Shown here: piece after piece, positions 4,986-6,617 of the stretch
Layout: every line of letters starts with the position of its first letter
Position numbering within the stretch: the first letter of the stretch is position 1
DNA from: Chloroflexota bacterium
GTDB lineage: Bacteria > Chloroflexota > Dehalococcoidia > Dehalococcoidales > WRFJ01
Length of the DNA: 6,617 nt
NCBI GenBank assembly: GCA_009778865.1
Contig: WRFJ01000053.1
Location: 1 to 6,617 of the forward strand
Reading direction: 5' to 3'
Notes under the pieces: model-generated
What the model was told of the DNA's origin: nothing
The model's input: the letters and a program-made list of their open reading frames with translations, nothing else
Database searches by the model: none
Made by a program: the position numbers and the translations under genes

Positions 4986-6617
4986 AACAAAATATCGCAG
5001 ATACATTCCCTGAGCTTGCAGATAGTATTAAAAAATTGATTGATGCTGCAAAAACAGAGACTTGCACTATTTTGAATTTAATTCAAACAACATATAAAAC
5101 TAAAGAATCTGCACAATTCGCATTAGGATTGCTTGTCAAATACATATATTCCTGCTTAATAGATGCTGACAGGCTTGACGCTTATTTATTCAATGCAAAT
5201 GAACAGTATGAACATTTTGTAACAGATTGGGATAATTTAATACATACTTTTGAAAAAAATATACAAAAACTTTTTGAGGGGAGTATTCAGAAATTTGGGG
5301 CTGAAAGCAAAATTGTAAAAATAAGACAGTCCGTCTCAAGTCAATGCAAAGAAGCAGCCATCAAAAATACAGGAATATACCATCTATCTGTGCCGACAGG
5401 TGGAGGAAAAACACTATCCTCTTTGCGGTTTGCATTGAACCATTGTAAAGTAAAAAATAAGAAACGAATTATTTATGTTATACCGTATCTATCCATAATT
5501 GAACAGACAGCATCAGAATTGCGAAAAATTTTGAGTTTGCAGGAAAACAGCGATCTCATATTAGAGCACCATTCTAACATTATTCCGCCCGACGACGAGG
5601 AATGGCAGGAAATCAGAAAACTTGCAACATCACGCTGGGATAAACCGATTATTATTACCACAATGGTACAATTTTTAGAAACAGCTATGTCTTCAAAAGG
5701 TAGTGAACTTCGTAAATTTCATAATATGTCTGATTCAGTTATTATCTTTGATGAAATTCAATCTTTGCCGATTAAATCGATTCACTTGTTTAACGAAACG
5801 GTATCATTTCTCTCAAAATTGTGCAACTCAACTATACTACTATGTACTGCCACCCAACCATTATTAGATAAGACAGAGCGCGCAAACTTACTGCTAGAAA
5901 ATAATCCGAGCTTAGTTGACTGCGATAAAGCATTTGAGGATATTAAACGAACGCATATTTTGCCTATAGAAGAAAAAGATGTTGACGGTTTTGCAGCTTT
6001 TATTTCGGGAAAAGCAGACATTTGTGGAAATTGTTTAACAATCGTTAATACTAAAAAGTCTGCCAGGGAGGTGTTCGATAAGCTAAAAAATAAAAATGGT
6101 TTTTTGATTTATCATTTAAGCACATCTATGTGTCCAGCGCACCGAAATGAAGTTATCGCTAAAATCATAAAAATCCGTAAAGAAACACCGGACGAAAAAA
6201 TTATCTGTATCTCAACCCAGCTTGTCGAAGCGGGGATTGATTTTTCTTTTTCCTGCGTAGTAAGAGCAACGGCTGGTCTTGATTCAGTGGCTCAAGCTGC
6301 CGGAAGGTGCAATAGAAATGGAGAGAGCGAGAATCCCCAAAATGTTTATGTTATTCCGTTAAAAGGTGAGAATTTAGACAAACTTGTCGATATAAAATCT
6401 GGCAAAGAAATAACAGAAAGGTTGGTACGTGAGAACAAAAACGTAGATTTATTAGATCCTACAATAATGAGAGAATTCTATAGGTACTATTTTTATGTTA
6501 GAAAGGACTTGATGGATTATCCGACTAATGATGGCGGCACAATTTACGACATGCTGTCTTTTAATAACATGGGTCTAGGCAATTATAAAAACAGGACAGG
6601 TTCTAATTATAATTGCA
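4952..6617 (+). CDS. cas3: CRISPR-associated Cas3, SF2 helicase part, probably type I-C (3' part of frameshifted cas3, runs off the window)
   Basis: This frame is open from 4919 to the last base with no stop, and it has no ATG before 5663, so it is the continuation of the HD part rather than a gene of its own. Numbering the rejoined protein from ATG 4581, about 679 residues lie in the window. Motif I is PTGGGKT (272-278, K277). Motif Ib/II includes FDEIQ (390-394), with Gln in place of the usual His in DExH. Motif III is TATQP (423-427), motif V is STQLVEAGIDF (545-555) and motif VI is QAAGRCNRNG (572-581). VIPYLSIIEQ and TTMVQFLETA blocks match Cas3 helicases. The HD-first fusion and overall wording fit type I-C Cas3, usually 700-800 residues, so only the C-terminal tail is missing. 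The unwinding half translocates 3'-5' on the displaced strand. Cascade genes and a repeat array are expected beyond the window. The stretch is AT-rich. Confidence 0.9.

Overview
The window reads as chromosomal DNA of an anaerobic Bacillota-type bacterium. This rests on the AGGGA-type ribosome binding sites, HflX and membrane-pyrophosphatase sequence style, a group IIC intron relic and a probable type I-C Cas3; it is an inference, and a Negativicutes-like host is only a guess. All confident genes are on the + strand.

Layout: (1) 1-162 is the C-terminal end of a membrane protein, probably a transporter, followed by a perfect 15-bp stem-loop at 188-222. (2) 163-871 has no intact gene. It holds the stem-loop, a stretch (about 223-388) that I recognise as a fragment of group II (class C) intron domain I, a minus-strand zinc-ribbon ORF relic (374-622), and then a perfect-consensus sigma-A-type promoter (TTGACA-N16-TATAAT, 735-762) with a palindrome over its -10/start region. 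(3) 872-2023 is hflX, the ribosome-splitting GTPase. (4) 2024-2377 has no convincing gene; it holds two hairpins and a weak promoter. (5) 2378-4504 is hppA, a membrane ion-pumping pyrophosphatase with the K+-independent (H+-pumping) signature. (6) 4581 to the window end is cas3, with an N-terminal HD nuclease and a C-terminal SF2 helicase. The gene is split by a -1 shift at an A6 run (4951-4956). The long helicase frame is open from 4919 to the last base but has no ATG before 5663, so it belongs to the HD frame rather than being a separate gene.

How the parts relate: hflX and hppA are housekeeping or stress genes, each with its own ribosome binding site and probably its own promoter. cas3 begins 76 bases after hppA with no terminator visible between them. 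It is visibly more AT-rich than hppA and probably marks the left edge of a CRISPR-Cas locus; the rest of that locus and any repeat array must lie to the right of the window. The most interesting points are the frameshifted cas3, the intron relic placed directly behind a terminator-like hairpin (the known target type of group IIC introns), and the hflX promoter/leader.
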